NCBI GenBank assembly: GCA_018398575.1
Contig: JAGTXZ010000002.1
Span: 2,420,501 to 2,484,500, forward strand
Reading direction: 5' to 3'
DNA: 64,000 bases
Origin: Ampelomyces quisqualis
Lineage: Eukaryota; Ascomycota; Dothideomycetes; Pleosporales; Phaeosphaeriaceae
This document shows positions 37,500 through 50,419 of the stretch, piece after piece. Both the position numbers and the translations under genes were made by a program. Numbering within the stretch: the first letter of the stretch is position 1; every line of letters starts with the position of its first letter. Under the pieces are notes generated by a model. It searched no databases, was not told where the DNA came from, and saw nothing but the letters and a program-made list of their open reading frames with translations.

Positions 37500-39000
37500 G
37501 TAATAGTTTAGGCCTATAGAGGAGGTTTCTTTTAGGCGCTTCTGTTTCTTGTATAATACACCTTTTAGTTAGGTTGCTCTTAAGCATCTTTAAACTTATC
37601 TACTTCTACAGCTTTAATCTAACGCATATAAGGCTTTATGTAATTACTAGTGTAGTATTCTAGTTTACTACAATTGTAACAACTACTAGGAGTCTTCTAT
37701 TATTCTAGCTTAAGAGTCTTTGTAGGAAGATACACTGTTGTAGATTAATAGGCTAGCGCAGAATTTGTTAGGGCGCTAGTAGAAGCTATCTAATTTAGCT
37801 CCAAACTCTGTTATAGAGCTAACCTAATTAGAATTTTAGTAGTAGCTAGTGTTATGCTTAGTGTAAAGTTATTCTTCTGCTCTATATTATATACAGTAAG
37901 GTATTCTACTATTTAATTAAATAAGTTCCTCTATTAGTGCCTAAATCCTAGGTTAGGGGCTTATAGTCCTAGCGTAATTTTTGTCTATAAGTAGTAAAAC
38001 TACTCTAAAGGGGGTACTTGTCCCTTAACTACAGAACTTAAAAACCTAGCTTTAAACAAGGGGAACGTTTTCTCTTTAGTTATCTGCATTTAATTAAAGG
38101 CTGCACAGCTTTTAGCTATCTTGTTACCTGTAATAAAGTAGGACTTAAGTAGCTTAATTATTTGCTTAGAGTTCTAGGATTGCTCTTAATTAGTATCTGA
38201 TAAGTATTAAGGCTTAAGATAGCCCTTAGCTAGTCCTGTAGTATAGCTCTATACTAAGGCCATGCGTTGTCTTTTAGTCTAATAGTAATCTAAGTTAATT
38301 TTAAGTTAATTCTAAATAGACGCTTACTATTAGCAAAAAGTAAGATTCTTTCTATTACTAAGGTTATTAATATTAGGCGTTTTCTTAGATTGTTAAAGTT
38401 AGCAAGAGCTTTTATAGCAATATAAGTACTTAGATATAGAGCTGTTAGATAAACAGTAGAGTACAGAATTATTCTAGGGTAATTTAGTAGTAGGTAGAGG
38501 CTTATCTAGTCTTACCAAAAGAGTTGGTCCTTTTTTAAGAGAATTAATTTCTGCTAACACCTGTTTTAATTCTTGTTGTAATTAATTAACCTCTATTTAG
38601 GCAGAGGTAGGATTTAGTAAAGGTACAGGTCTAGCTCTAGACTAAAAAGGTCTGTCTCTAGATTCCTTAGTGTCTGTCTTTTTTGCTTTAGCACTCTATT
38701 GCTAGGTTGTTATAGTTAATACAGAGTTATCTTAAAAGAAGGCTCCTAAGGTTAGTAATTCTTTAGGGGTTGTTATTAGCGTTGCCTCTAATACTCCTAG
38801 GTTATTAATAGTCTCTAAGTTTTTATTGTAGCGCTAAACGCAACTTTTACTAAAGTAATCCTAACTATGTATTAATAAGAAGATCTAAACCTAAAGGCTT
38901 TAGCTGTTAGAAGATTAAAGAGATCCTAACTGTGTTTAATAGATTTAAGGTTGCAAACAGATTTAATTTAAATGTTGTTCTATGCGTTTTAACACAATCT
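37500..39000 (-). pseudogene. S gag remnant with CCHC knuckle
   Basis: The minus-strand frame reads K-A-K-K-T-D-T-K-E-S-R-D-R-P-F near 38690 and a coiled stretch I-E-V-N-Q-L-Q-Q-E-L-K-Q. The capsid part follows: R-Q-R-M-A-L-V-Q-S-Y near 38260, then F-P-L-F-K-A-R-F near 38070. The knuckle C-Y-N-C-S-K-L-E-Y-Y-T-S-N-Y lies near 37680-37640. In the knuckle His and the last Cys both read Tyr (CAC to TAC, TGC to TAC). The order coil, capsid, knuckle matches the gag of fungal chromoviruses. Part of this frame is almost free of stops. Confidence 0.8.
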
Positions 39001-39064
39001 TTTTAAAAGTAAATTGCAATATTATCTAAATACTATTACTAGCAGCACAAAGTTTTTCTTGTAA

Positions 39065-39364
39065 TGTAACAACGTAGGTAGGTACAGCTATTAAGATTAA
39101 ATTAGATACGTATTAGAGGCATATAGGAGTGCGTGTTGTATTAGAGATTCTAGATTAGCTATACACCTATAGGTCTTGTACAGAAGGATAAGAAAAACTT
39201 GTCTTCTATCTAATACAATAGGCTTACATTTATAGTTAAGGTAGCAACTAAGTTAGAGCCAATTTAGAGCGCTTTTAGTGCTGCTTCTGCTATCTCTTAT
39301 ATAATCTGTTACTAAGCCTTTATAGAGTATTAGATATAACATGTATTTGCATGTGCCTGTTACA
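39065..39364 (-). repeat. LTR of element S (5' LTR by orientation)
   Basis: 300 bp, TGTAACAACG...CTGTTACA, a direct match to 13498-13797 with scattered transitions. The GCTAG duplication follows at 39365-39369. The primer-binding site should lie just left of 39065, reading the minus strand, but I could not name the tRNA. Confidence 0.9.
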
Positions 39365-39369
39365 GCTAG

Positions 39370-39480
39370 CAATATACATTTACCTTCTATAGTCCTAGGT
39401 TTATAGTATTGCGTTTAATAGTTTATATCTGTTTCTTTAGTGTAGTAGAGGTAACTACAGGACTCTAGCCTTAGTAAAAA
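39370..39480. other. N1-only segment, right part
   Basis: The 111 bp that, with 13368-13497, are missing from N2. See the entry for the left part. N2-like sequence resumes with ataataaggctgcgtt at 39483. Confidence 0.6.
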
Positions 39481-39799
39481 CACATAATAAGGCTGCGTTA
39501 GAAGGTTTAAGTTATATGCTAGTGTCTAGCAGTTTATGTAAAATTATAGAGAAGTTTTTTATACGTCTGTAGTTCTGTTAGCAAAGAAAACTATCTGTTG
39601 CCTTCTATTTCTTTGTATTATGTTGTTCTATTATAATTCTATATTATCTATTAGTATATCTAACGTCCTAGACTGTGTGCTATTAGCGTAGACAGTAGTT
39701 AATAGATCTCTATATTGTACGCAGCTTGCAGCTAGCAAGAAAGTGTATAGCAGCCTGCTTTTGTTATATATTTTAACCTTAGTTTAAGATATTTATACT

Positions 39800-42190
39800 T
39801 TTAACTAAATAATTCTACTCTACATTCTATAGATTTGTTTGTAAAAAGATTAGTTTCTTCTTTTTAACGCTAAGTTTACTGTTAATATAGTAGTATTCTC
39901 TTATTTAGGTGTTTTCTCTTAGTATTAGCAACTAATATTGTAAAGTGTGTAGTATATAGTATCTTATAAAGAATACTATTATTATTTGTTGTCTTATGTT
40001 CTTGTATAATAGCCTTGTCTCTTATTAATATGTCTTATAGTGTAGTGTCTTTACTTAGTGCTAGTATACTAGTGTACTTAACTTTCTACGCTACTGTCTT
40101 TCTTAGATATTACTATGCATATATAATTTCTTAATAACTCTACTCTTTTAGTTGCATAGATTGTGTACTACTGCTTTAGATTATTAATTTAGTCTTTAGC
40201 TTAATATAGTTAGTGCTAAGTAATTATTCTTTAATTTTAGTGTTTACTAGGCTAATGTTATCTAGTTATTTTAGTTAATGCGCTAGCTAAAATACTTGAG
40301 ATTATAGGCCCTGTAAGATAATTTGTGTAATAGCTATTCTTGTTTAAGTTAAGTATAGTATTGTTACGCTTTTCTAACTGTAACTACACTACAATATTAC
40401 TCTTAGTTTTTACGCTTATAAACAGCCTAGCGTTATCTTATTTTAGGTATATAGCATTTTTATGTTTGCATTAGCGCAGTCTTACTACCTAGTTGCGTAT
40501 ATCTTTTTAGCGTCTGTCTTGCAGCTCTATAGCTATCTATTTTATAGTTACCTATTATAGTACTTTTAGCTTATTAATATATTACTTATTATTTATAGTA
40601 AACTCTTGCTAACCTATATACGCTTATAATTAATCTATTATATCTATTACTTTGCAGTGTAATAGTCTAGAAAGTAACAGTACCTTATAGTTCTTTTCTA
40701 TCTTAGTTAGGCTATATATTGCAATAATATAGTCTAAGAAGTAGGCTAGATCTTTGTAGTTAGGATTGCGCTCTTTAGGTAACTTAATAAAGCTCTTAAT
40801 ATCTATACTATTAATAACGCACATGTCTTTAAGCTAGTTAACTAAATTGTTAAGCTTATAGTAAGTCTTTTAAAAGTTGTCTATACATAGCTATAGGCTG
40901 TAGTACATGTTTAGACATGTTAAGATCTACTAGCTACTATATATAGTTTTAGCTCTTATCTTGTTATACTACGCGTAACATTCTTAGTAAATAGCGTAGA
41001 TAATATCTATTGTCTTAGTAGAATGTTTACCTATTATACTTTTCTCTACTACAAAGTATAGAAAATAGGCGTAGACTTTAGCCTTCTATGCGCAAGTAAT
41101 ACCTTAGTCTATTAGTTAGTATAGTGTTGTACTACCTACAGGCAGGAATATAACTCTATTGTATTAGTAAGTATTATAACCTCTATTGCTATAATAAGCC
41201 TGTAGTATATTAACACTATATATACTAAACAATTTGCAGTAATTAGTAGCTTATCTAAAGCTCTGCTACTGCGTGTTTATAAGGCAGAAACCTATTAATT
41301 AGTAATAATACTTGTCTATTTATACAGTTATTAAACTACTTTAGCTATTCTAGCATAATATTAGTGTCTATTTAGGTAGAATTATTGTTCTAATAGACAT
41401 AACTAAGACTATAAATATTTAGGTTCTTCTTATTATCTATACAAGTTATATAGTTTACGAATCCTATAAACTATAGAAGCACTTATTCTAAGCTATCTGC
41501 GTTTGTACACAGTACACTAGTTATATACTTTCTATTTAGTCTAGGTCTAGCTTCTAAATTGTCTACTAACGTATATTAGAGCAAGTATTTCTAGTATATA
41601 CTAGCCTTGTCTATATTATATAAATTCTTAGGCGCGTATCTACTTACTATATTGCGAATCTCTTCTATTATAAGCTTAGTATTCTTAACTATTATACTGC
41701 TATAGTTACTTACTTTTTGTGCAAACTATTTATGTAACTATATGCTGTGTTATTGTTTATATATAGTAAGCTATCTGTTATTAAACTCTAGTATTTTATA
41801 GCTATTGTATTTAGGCAGCTGTTGCTAAAGTTAACGTATAGTTTTACAAATTATGTTATTAGTAACATTAACGCAGGCTGCCTACAACTTTATATACTAG
41901 TTATTTAGAGCTGCCTTAAGAGTTTTCTATTGCAAACGCCTATTATGCGCGTAATTATAGCTAGTGTATTTAGTTTTGTTACTATCTAGGTGTTCTTACG
42001 TTATTAGAAAGATATTAGTTACATTGTTTAGTTGCATATAGTAGCAAAAGGCTCTAGTAGCCTATACAGTAAGTTATTATAGTGTTAAATGCAGAAATAA
42101 TACCTTATGTTTGCAAACCTTAACACGTTCTGTAATAGTCTAGGCATAACTATGTTACTAGTTAGGTATTAGACCTTAACCTATCTATAA
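39800..42190 (-). pseudogene. Fot1/pogo-like DDE transposase remnant (N1)
   Basis: Inverted counterpart of 25190-27560, at a near-constant coordinate sum of 67358. The C-terminal tail is open at 40630-40824 (N-S-I-D-I-K-S-F-I-K). The second catalytic position is again Asn: L-L-L-I-N-R-F-L-P-Y-K-H on the minus strand near 41310-41275. The third, L-Y-x-L-I-D-x-G, lies near 41120. Loss of the same Asp in both copies means either inherited loss or parallel RIP at the same GAC codon. In N1 the P of L-P-Y-K-H is kept while N2 has L. Confidence 0.78.
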
Positions 42191-42439
42191 ACTAGATAAT
42201 GTAAGCTTAAAGTTATAGTAGTAGAATAACAGTAAAAACTAGATGTATTTATAAAGAGCAATTTACTATCTAATATAGTAAAAACAATACACTTGCGTAT
42301 ACTAATACTCTAGTAGCTACTTATAGTATTTAATATAAAACAAAATCTAAGCTTAGCCTTAAACTTATACTAGTATAATTATAGCACTAATTAGTTCTCT
42401 AAGTATCTATTACAATAAATAGCTTGCAGTTAACGCTAA

Positions 42440-42820
42440 TAGTACTCTTAAGTAGACAATAGTTAAAGATAGTGCAACGCAACTATAGCTGCTAGCTATT
42501 TAAAAAGCCTACTATAGTAGTAGGTTATATATAGCACTAGTAGTATTCTTTATTATATAATAGTTACTAATAGTGCAGCGTAACTATAGCTGCTAGCTAT
42601 TTAAAAAGCCTACTATAGTAGTAGGTTGCGTACAGTACTAGTAGTATTCTCTAGTAGATAACAGTTACTAACAGTACAACGCAACTATAGCTACTAGTTG
42701 TTAGAAGAGCCTGCACTAGTAGTAGGTTGCGTGCAGTACTAGTAGTATTCTCTAGTAGACAATAGTTACTAACAGTGCAACGCAACTATAGCTGCTAGTT
42801 ATTAGAAGAGCCTAATTGTA
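42440..42820. repeat. 101-bp tandem array in N1 (four units)
   Basis: The phrase gcaactatagctgctag recurs about every 101 bp from 42480. It is the mirror of 24555-24935 with the same number of units, next to the 5' side of the Fot1/pogo-like gene. Confidence 0.85.
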
Positions 42821-43385
42821 GATATTAATGCGTTTAAGGTGTTTGCTACTTTATATACTATACACAAGATTTATAAAGTATTACGCGTTACTTCTTATGC
42901 ATATTCTTCTCTACTAAGCGCCTCTAAAACAAACAAATACAGGCCTGTTGTTTTAATTTATATAAGTGTTCTTTAAGGTCTTAGCTATATCTACTAGCGT
43001 AGTAGGTATTCTTTTTGTTAATAGCTAGCAGTATCTTAGTGTAAGTAAGTTTAATACGCGCAACTTCTTTACGTTAGTAAAAGTTCTTAAAGCTATAATA
43101 AAGCTTAGTAATAATAGAAGACTTAATATTGTGTAAGTTGTAGTTAGAATATCTTAATATCTAAACATTAGATTGCTGCTTGTAGAGTCTAACAGAAATG
43201 TATTGTATATAGTATAAAAGAGGTTGCAGATACTTAGGTAGGCTTTGCTATTAAAGAGCTTAATAAGAGTGCTAGAATAGAAAAGTCCTAACAAATAACT
43301 GTAACTTAACATTATCTTTAATTTTCGCCTGTAACAATATATAGACAAAAGTATGTAAATTGTAGTTATATCTCTAATATCTTCT
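42820..43385. other. N1 stretch between arrays
   Basis: Mirrors N2 about 23965-24555. The minus-strand open stretch at 43154-43348 has no match to a domain I know and looks like chance between repeats. I see no gene. Confidence 0.35.
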
Positions 43386-43830
43386 AGTTACCTAATAGCA
43401 TAAGAATTACATTCTTAAGTTAGGCTAAGTTATTAATATGCACACTAGGATACTATTATAGCTGTTGTTATAGAGATCCTTGTTATTAAACACGTTATAA
43501 GGTATCTTAGTTAAGTAATAGTGTTACAGAATATAACAAAGTTATTGCAACAATTGCGTTCTTAAGTTAGGCTAAGTTGTTAATGTGCGCACTAGAATAC
43601 TATTATAGCTATTGTTATAGAGATCCTTGTTATTAAACACGTTATAAGGTATCTTAGTTAAGTAATAGTGTTACAGGATATAATAAAGTTGTTGCAATAA
43701 TAGCGCTCTTATATTAGGCTAAGTTGTTAATATGCGCACTAGAATGCTATTATAGCTGTTATTATAGAGATCTTTGTTGTTAAACACGTTATAAGGTATC
43801 TTAGTTAAGCTATAACATCTAAATAGCTGC
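43385..43830. repeat. 147-bp tandem array in N1 (three units)
   Basis: The phrase ggtatcttagttaag recurs at 43501, 43648 and 43795, a spacing of 147 bp. N2 has four full units in the mirror position, so a unit was gained or lost between the copies. Confidence 0.88.
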
Positions 43831-44169
43831 TAAAGAGTCTATTTAGGACATAAGTTTGCTTCTATACTAGTAGGCTAAGAAGTAGCGCAGGTGTAGTGCT
43901 AACAACATAGTAAAGCTTAGTTCTAGATTTTTAAACTATACAAACATATAGACGTAATAGGTATAGTTTTAGTTTTGTAAGAATAAAAATATAATAAAAG
44001 ATTAAGTCTCTTAGACTTAAAAGAAATATATATACAAAGACAGTAATATTAAATTAAGAGTTTAAGTTACGTGTTAAGAAGCAGCTATATATATAACCTA
44101 TACGTAGTTTGTTTTACATATTACAGACGCAGCTCTTAGTCTTATAATAGATAAAAATAACACAATATT

Positions 44170-44660
44170 CTGTATATATTTTAACAAAAGACTATTACCT
44201 TAACTCTAAGACTAGAGACATATAGGTAAATTTATCTCTAGTTTTAAAGTTAGGAAAATATAAGAAGGCGCAAGTATATAATAGAGAAAAATAATATAAA
44301 GTTCTGTGTATGTTTTAACAAAAGACTGTTACTTTAACTCTAAGACTAGAGATACATAAGTAAATTTATTTCTAGTTTTAAGGTTAGGAAAATATAAAGA
44401 GGCGCAAGTGTATAATAGAGAAAAATAATATAAAGTTCTGTATATGTTTTAACAAAAGACTATTACTTTAACTCTAAGACTAGAGACATATAAGTAAATT
44501 TATTTCTAGTTTTAAGGTTAGGAAAATATAAAGAGCTACAAGTGTATAATAGAGAAAAATAATATAAAGTTCTGTATATGTTTTAACAAAAGACTATTAC
44601 TTTAACTCTAAGACTAGAGACATATAAGTAAATTTATCTTTAGTTTTAATATTAGGAAAA
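44170..44660. repeat. 134-bp tandem array in N1 (about 3.5 units)
   Basis: Phrases such as ttctagttttaaggttagga recur about every 134 bp (near 44235, 44370, 44505 and 44639). N2 has one unit fewer. Each unit also has ctctaagactagaga. Confidence 0.85.
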
Positions 44661-46300
44661 CGTATATATAGTAAGAGGTAGAAAGTAACTAGCTAGTAAG
44701 GCTATTATATGCTCTATTAGTGCTAATAGTTTAAGAGTAAGCAGCACGTAGATGCGTTTAATGTATAGCAGTTTATTAATAGTATTTGTTACTATTTAGC
44801 TCTTGTTGTATTTGTATATTATAGTAAGTTAGAACAGTAGTTTCTAGTAGATAACTATTCTATACTGTACTAGAGAAAGAATATGAATTAGATCTGTAGG
44901 CATTTTAAAACTAGATAAGATTAAATATACTAGCTGCTTAGAACATTAGTTAACACTGTATATAAATTATACTTATTATTTTCTACTATTAAGTAATTGC
45001 CTACGCCTGTTACTAGTCTTACCCCTATAGTATATATAGTACACTATTCTACCTGCTTTTATCTGTACTAAGCCTAGCTACCTTAGTACAGGTTGTATAC
45101 TAGGCTGCTAGAGCTACTAGTCTATTTTTTTTATACTTTTAAACTTTATACGTGTCTACTTACAGTTATACTTACCTTTTTATACGTTTAGGTTCTACTA
45201 TATATATTCTAAACGCAAGGTAACTTGCTTATTCTAGAGTGTTAATATTTTCTAGCACAAGGATTATTATTAATATTAATTTCTATTAAGCTGTGTTAGC
45301 TAGCTTAACTAACCTAGTTGTTAACAAGTAAGCACTAGTGCAATTACGTAACAGTTGTTAGTGTAATAAAGAATATAGAAGAAAAGAAAAGTATTAGTTA
45401 TTGCGCTTATAACTATTACTATAGATCTGTACACAGGTTAGGTAACTATTAGCTATAGTAGACTTTAGTAAACTATAGTAAATAACAGACTGTACAGCAC
45501 AGAATAGATGCTGCTAGTAAGTACTCTAACACTACGTTACTAATATTAATACTGTTTTTGCACACTTAATCTTCTTATACCTAAACTATAGAGTTATCTA
45601 TAAGTAAATTAGTAATAGATTGTATATATATACTATATAGCTTTTACACTAAGACGTACGCAGAACTTGTTAAACACAGTGCCTAATACTAGACGCGTTA
45701 CTACCTGCTAATTAACAATACGCTAGTTATAACTCCTAACACTATAATATAATAGTACAACCTTAATAGCTGTAACGCAATAGATGCTACTATAGACAAC
45801 GCAGTACCTATTTTATACAGTAATACCTTATGTAAACGCAACTACACTCTAGCTAAATATAAAGCAAGAGAGTAAATAAGCCTAATATTAGCGTCTACAC
45901 AAGGATAGGACAAGCTGTTTAAGATAGCAAGTAGACAGCACGCTAGTAAACTAGTTAGTTTAGAATTAGCAGACGCAAAGTAGTAAGCTACACGTAGCTA
46001 AATAGCATACGCGTGCTAACACTAATAGAAATAATATAGTAGAGCTCTTTAGTTTACTTTTTGCACTAGCGTTTGCATTATAGCTACAAAGGATAAAATG
46101 CACATTAGGTAATATTAACAGCCTCTTTACTAATATATAGCTACATAAGCTATATTTATAGCTGCAGTTCTAATTAGAGCGCTAATAGTAACAGGCTATA
46201 TTAAACATTTAATCTAGGCTATAAGACAACGTATAGATATATAAGAACGTTACAATTATATCTAGGTTATTAAACCTCTAACCTAACTAACATATATTTA
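44660..46300 (+). pseudogene. Upstream coding-like region of N1, possible Plavaka N-terminus
   Basis: Plus-strand stretches such as D-K-L-F-K-I-A-S-R near 45910 and C-K-R-N-Y-T-L-A-K-Y-K near 45835 are open over 20-40 codons between TAG stops. Plavaka proteins usually have several hundred residues before the motifs seen at 46460 onward, often starting with a Cys2His2 finger. I could not identify that finger. Treat the product as unassigned. Confidence 0.35.
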
Positions 46301-48650
46301 TATACTAGAATATTATATTATAGATTACCTTTGTACTTAGTTATTGCCTATTTGCTAACAAGATAGTTTACGCACCTAGCTGTTTATTTACAAGCACGCC
46401 TAATAATCTTATAAGAGTGTATTACAAACTACACTTAGAAGATTAGTAGTAGTTAATATAACAGCGCTTGCTAGATAGTGCAACTCTTATACTAGTTATA
46501 CTAGTAGTAGACAAAATACAGTTGTCTATAATATCTAGTAACGTAGTAGTATAGCTAATATATATTACTATTAGGAATCTTAACTATAAGGCATAACAAC
46601 GCAGAATAATACCTAGAATACTACTAGCTAGATTTATTCTAACAGCTAAGCTTCTAGACCTTATTCTAAAGAGTAAAGTATATTATTACTGTATAGGTAA
46701 ACTATTGTTGCGTAAGTACTAACTACAGCGTTAACAACAGAGAGTTACTGTAGAAGACAAAAGCTAACTAGCAACTACAGCACTTAAAGAAGCTGCTAAA
46801 TATAGTATACAACTAGAGTGTGCTAACTAACAGACGTAATAGTATTACTTAACTATTTGTAAAATTCTAGCTAACTATAAAGAGTAAGTGCTACTAATAA
46901 GTGTAAAGAAAAACAGATACTATACTTAATACATAGTACTACTAGACAAACAAGAGAACTTGTACAACAAATATCTATAGTAAACAAAAGAGTATATATG
47001 CTTATAATAGAGTTATTGTCTTAATAAAGAATATAAGGATTATGTTTATCTAGTAGAGTGCTTTAGCTAGAATTACTATAACTTTAATATATATAAGTTG
47101 TTAGCTATAGATATATTATATCTACTACTTAAGAAGTTAGTTATAAAGATATTAGAGTTTATAGAAGACATACTAATAGATATATACCCTAGACAAAAGA
47201 AGGGCTAGAATAGTGCTGCAGTTCTAGTAGTAGAAGACAATAGCTATGCCTAGTTAAATAAAAGGTTCTGCTAGGTTAAGCATAACACTAGAATAAAACA
47301 GTTTAATAACAAAAGAGCTTTTACAAAAGTGTTATAGTAGACTAGCGCAGAACAAAAAGCAGTAATTTGCTAATTTGTAGTAGTAGTGTCTCTTCTGCTA
47401 GCAACTAAGGCACTATATATGTTGCATTTTATTTAGGCTGCGTGTAATCTAGTAGTACTATTATAATACAAAAGTTATAACAAAAACATGTTAGAGTATA
47501 TGTTGTTAGCTATTAAACAAATAGATGTTCTAAAAGAAGAGTTTTAATCTTTTAGACAGACGCAAAGAGAAGAAAAGGATTTTAACTACTCTAAATAGCA
47601 CGCGCTAACCTATATTATTAACAATATCTATATATATAGAGCTCTTAATAGTATATGTACTAAAACAAATAGTAAAGCCTACTATATTACAATAGTAAAA
47701 CAATTCTACCTAATAACAAACAAGAAAGATTTTCTTGCGCAAATCTGCTTCTACAACTCTAGACAGCTTGCGCTTATAGTATTTAAACACAAGATAGTTA
47801 TAGACTAAGGTTAACAGTGCACTACTACTAACTAGCGCAAGTACACCTTTATTATAAGCGTGTTAACAGCAATACTATTTAGATAACTTAGATAGTTTAT
47901 ACTAGGCATATTACTAAATTTTATTATACTGCCTTTTAGCAAGGTTACTGCATATATTATGTTACTAGACTTTATATATACTACTTTAGTATTTGTCTAA
48001 TACTACTATTAGAAGGTAACTAGCTGCCTTGTTACCTTATATAACAAAGACAAATAGAACTCTAACTCTTACTAAGTAAACAGAATAAATATAAAAATAC
48101 ACTTTTTTATAAAATGCTTAAGGCTATTAGGCAAATACTATAACAACTCTAAATATTACAAAGAAGATATAGTACAATGCGTACCTAACTAGCATAAAAC
48201 TAGAAAATAGCGCAAAGATTACGTATAAGTGCAAGAGTTTAAATATAAAGACTATACGCAACTATCTTAGACTATTGCAAATAGTAGAGCTATAGCTTAG
48301 GTACACCTAATACTTACATTTATTAATAACAAACACTAAAACAAGAATAGAAAGAAATATAAGTATATAAGTGCCTTTTGTAAAGTTATAGCATTTAATA
48401 ATAATAGTTAAATTAATTATACAATAGAAATGCTAAGCGTACGCTGCTATATATATAGTACAAAGACTAAGTAATATATACTACAAGTATTTAAGGTATA
48501 TAATATAATAACTATTGTTTACCCTATATACCTAGTACTAAAGAATCTACTTATACTTAATAATAAGGTTCTTATTTTATACTACATAAACAATTACATT
48601 AATTAAGACAAATATAATAGACTGTATTCTTTTACGTTTAATTAAGACTA
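46300..48650 (+). pseudogene. Plavaka-like (CACTA/CMC-type) transposase remnant of N1
   Basis: With TAG read through, the order of blocks matches Plavaka proteins. First L-L-D-S-A-T-L-I-L-V-I-L-V-V-D-K then I-Q-L-S near 46465-46520 (family: LPxGATxxPVILASDKTxLS). Then I-T-I-R-N-L-N near 46565, L-A-N-Y-K-E-x-V-L-L near 46870, K-K-N-R-Y-Y (family KNRxC), N-I-Y-K-L-L-A-I-D-I-L-Y near 47090, and A-E-x-K-A-V-I-C-x-F-V-V-V-V near 47355. S-K-x-H-A-L-T-Y-I-I and T-N-K-K-D-F-L-A-Q-I follow at 47590-47740. A C-terminal Y-I-N-N-Y-I-N segment near 48590 resembles DUF6830. Such proteins are found in fungal transposons with short target duplications. This is the best candidate for the enzyme that moved N. 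Confidence 0.72.
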
Positions 48651-48679
48651 GACACGTATAGTGTAGAATTATAAACAGA

Positions 48680-49790
48680 AGCAAATGTAGCAAGACAGCT
48701 AGTACATAGTATTAGACATAGTAAATAGAATTATATATCTAATAATAGCTCTACTATTACTTTAATATACCTAATAGAACGTAAACTTGCTAACATAACA
48801 AGCGCTATAACACAAGACTGTAGCGTAAGGCTGCTAACGCAACCTTTTTACTATATACTATACACTACTACAAACGTATAATACTAGTAACTCTTATCTA
48901 CGTATGCAAGTATTATAGAGATATTGCAACAGTTACCTAGAATTGCTAGTTAGTGCTAATAGGAGGATAGCACTACTGTAGTAACACTAGACACAATTAT
49001 TAAAAGATAGTATATGCAATATAATATAATTTACAGCAGAAGAATATAACTTAATATACTTTAACGTAGAATAAGAGATAAAGAGGCAGAAGATGCTAGG
49101 CTGTTCTTTATAGACAACTATAGCAAAAGAACACTTACAGTAAATTACAAAAGTAATTGTATTATAACAGAATAAACTACTATAGAATACAGCTAATAGT
49201 TACCTTATCTAGACAATTATACACTTTGCTATCTAATGTAACTATAACGCAGCCTAACAGATGCGCTTGTAACAGAACAAAACTAAACTAAATAATAATT
49301 AGAAGTAAGCTTTGCTAGATAAAAACCTGCGTAAAAAGATAATAGAAACAGTTAATAAAGAGTTAAGTATAACACAAATTACTTTTAATATAACAACTAT
49401 ATTAGTATTTAACGCAACTAGAAACAAGTACACTCTTATTAGGACAAACTAGCTATTATATACACACTATAACCTACTAGCAATAGACAAGTATATTAAC
49501 AACCTTAATTACAATTTGTTTGTGTAGACATTAGAGCACAAATTAGGCTTTAAAAGTAAATGCAACAGCATATATTACTATACAAAGAAAGAAGATAGGT
49601 AGGCGCAAATATAGATATCTACAAAGGCACGCTAGTATAGCGTATTATAAGAGATAGTTGCATTAAAGATATACTAGGTGTTATTTATAATTAAACTACA
49701 AATATAACTAGTAGAGTAGCATACTAGATCTATACTAACAACTTACTAGGTAAATAGTTTTTTGCGTACAGAGCTACTAAATTGCCTATA
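48680..49790 (+). pseudogene. Cargo gene X2 of N (function unknown)
   Basis: After the Plavaka-like C-terminus the plus strand stays coding-like: L-L-D-K-N-L-R-K-K-I-I-E-T-V-N-K near 49320, V-F-N-A-T-R-N-K-Y-T-L near 49415, Q-I-S-T-K-A-R-x-Y near 49610. It runs into the 89-bp array at 49785. It may be a separate gene or an extension of the transposase. No catalytic motif recognised. Confidence 0.4.
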
Positions 49791-50145
49791 TTGCGCGCAT
49801 AACTATTTATACTAATAGTAGATAACTGTTGTGTACGCTAATATTTAGTTAAGAACAGAAAGGTACCTAATTACCTGTATTGCGCGCACTACTATTTGTG
49901 CTAACAGTAGATAACTATTATATACGCTAACATTTAGTTAAGAATAGAAGAGTATCTTATTACTTATATTGCGCGCATAACTATTTGTGCTAATAGTAGA
50001 CAACTATTATGTACGCTAATATTTAGTTAAAGACAAAAGGCACCTAATTACCTATATTGCGCGCATAACTATTTGTGCTAATAGTAGACAACTATTGTGT
50101 ACACTAGCACGCAGTTAAGGACAAGAAGCTATCTAATTAAACAGC
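49785..50145. repeat. 89-bp tandem array in N1 (four units)
   Basis: The phrase ttgcgcgca recurs at 49791, 49880, 49969 and 50057. Each unit has gctaacagtagataactgtt-type sequence. It is the mirror of 17270-17630. The open stretch 50097-50285 runs out of the last unit and is probably chance. Confidence 0.85.
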
Positions 50146-50419
50146 TTAACTACTACGCTCTAGCAGAATTTAAAGTAATATTAGACTGTATGTGTTACAA
50201 AAACTCTACTTATACCTATAAAGTAAAAACTCTGTTGCGCTATACACATTACTTACTTCTACTACTCTTACTAATAGTTCTTTAATATTAAAAGAGTAAG
50301 CGCTTGCTTTGTATACTTTGCACTAAGCAGTAAATTTAAGTAATATTAGCAGCACACTATGTCTCTATCTAAACAAGCGCTAAAATAAGCGCTAATAGAT
50401 AATAGTGTAAAGGTTAGCC

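Larger units (their letters stand above)
33107..39364 (-). mobile_element. Chromodomain Ty3/Gypsy element S, right segment
   Basis: Main body of S on the minus strand. From right to left: 5' LTR (39065-39364), gag, protease region, reverse transcriptase, RNase H, integrase, chromodomain. It is followed by the 3' region that N2 interrupts. Domain order and the C-terminal chromodomain place it among fungal chromoviruses. Confidence 0.88.

Noticed and set aside
38513..38531. Short hairpin accaaaagagttggt
   Set aside because: It lies inside S gag coding sequence, and a few base pairs around a short loop are expected by chance.
43154..43348. Open minus-strand stretch between tandem arrays
   Set aside because: No domain, lies in the array spacer, and the N2 mirror shows no comparable frame.
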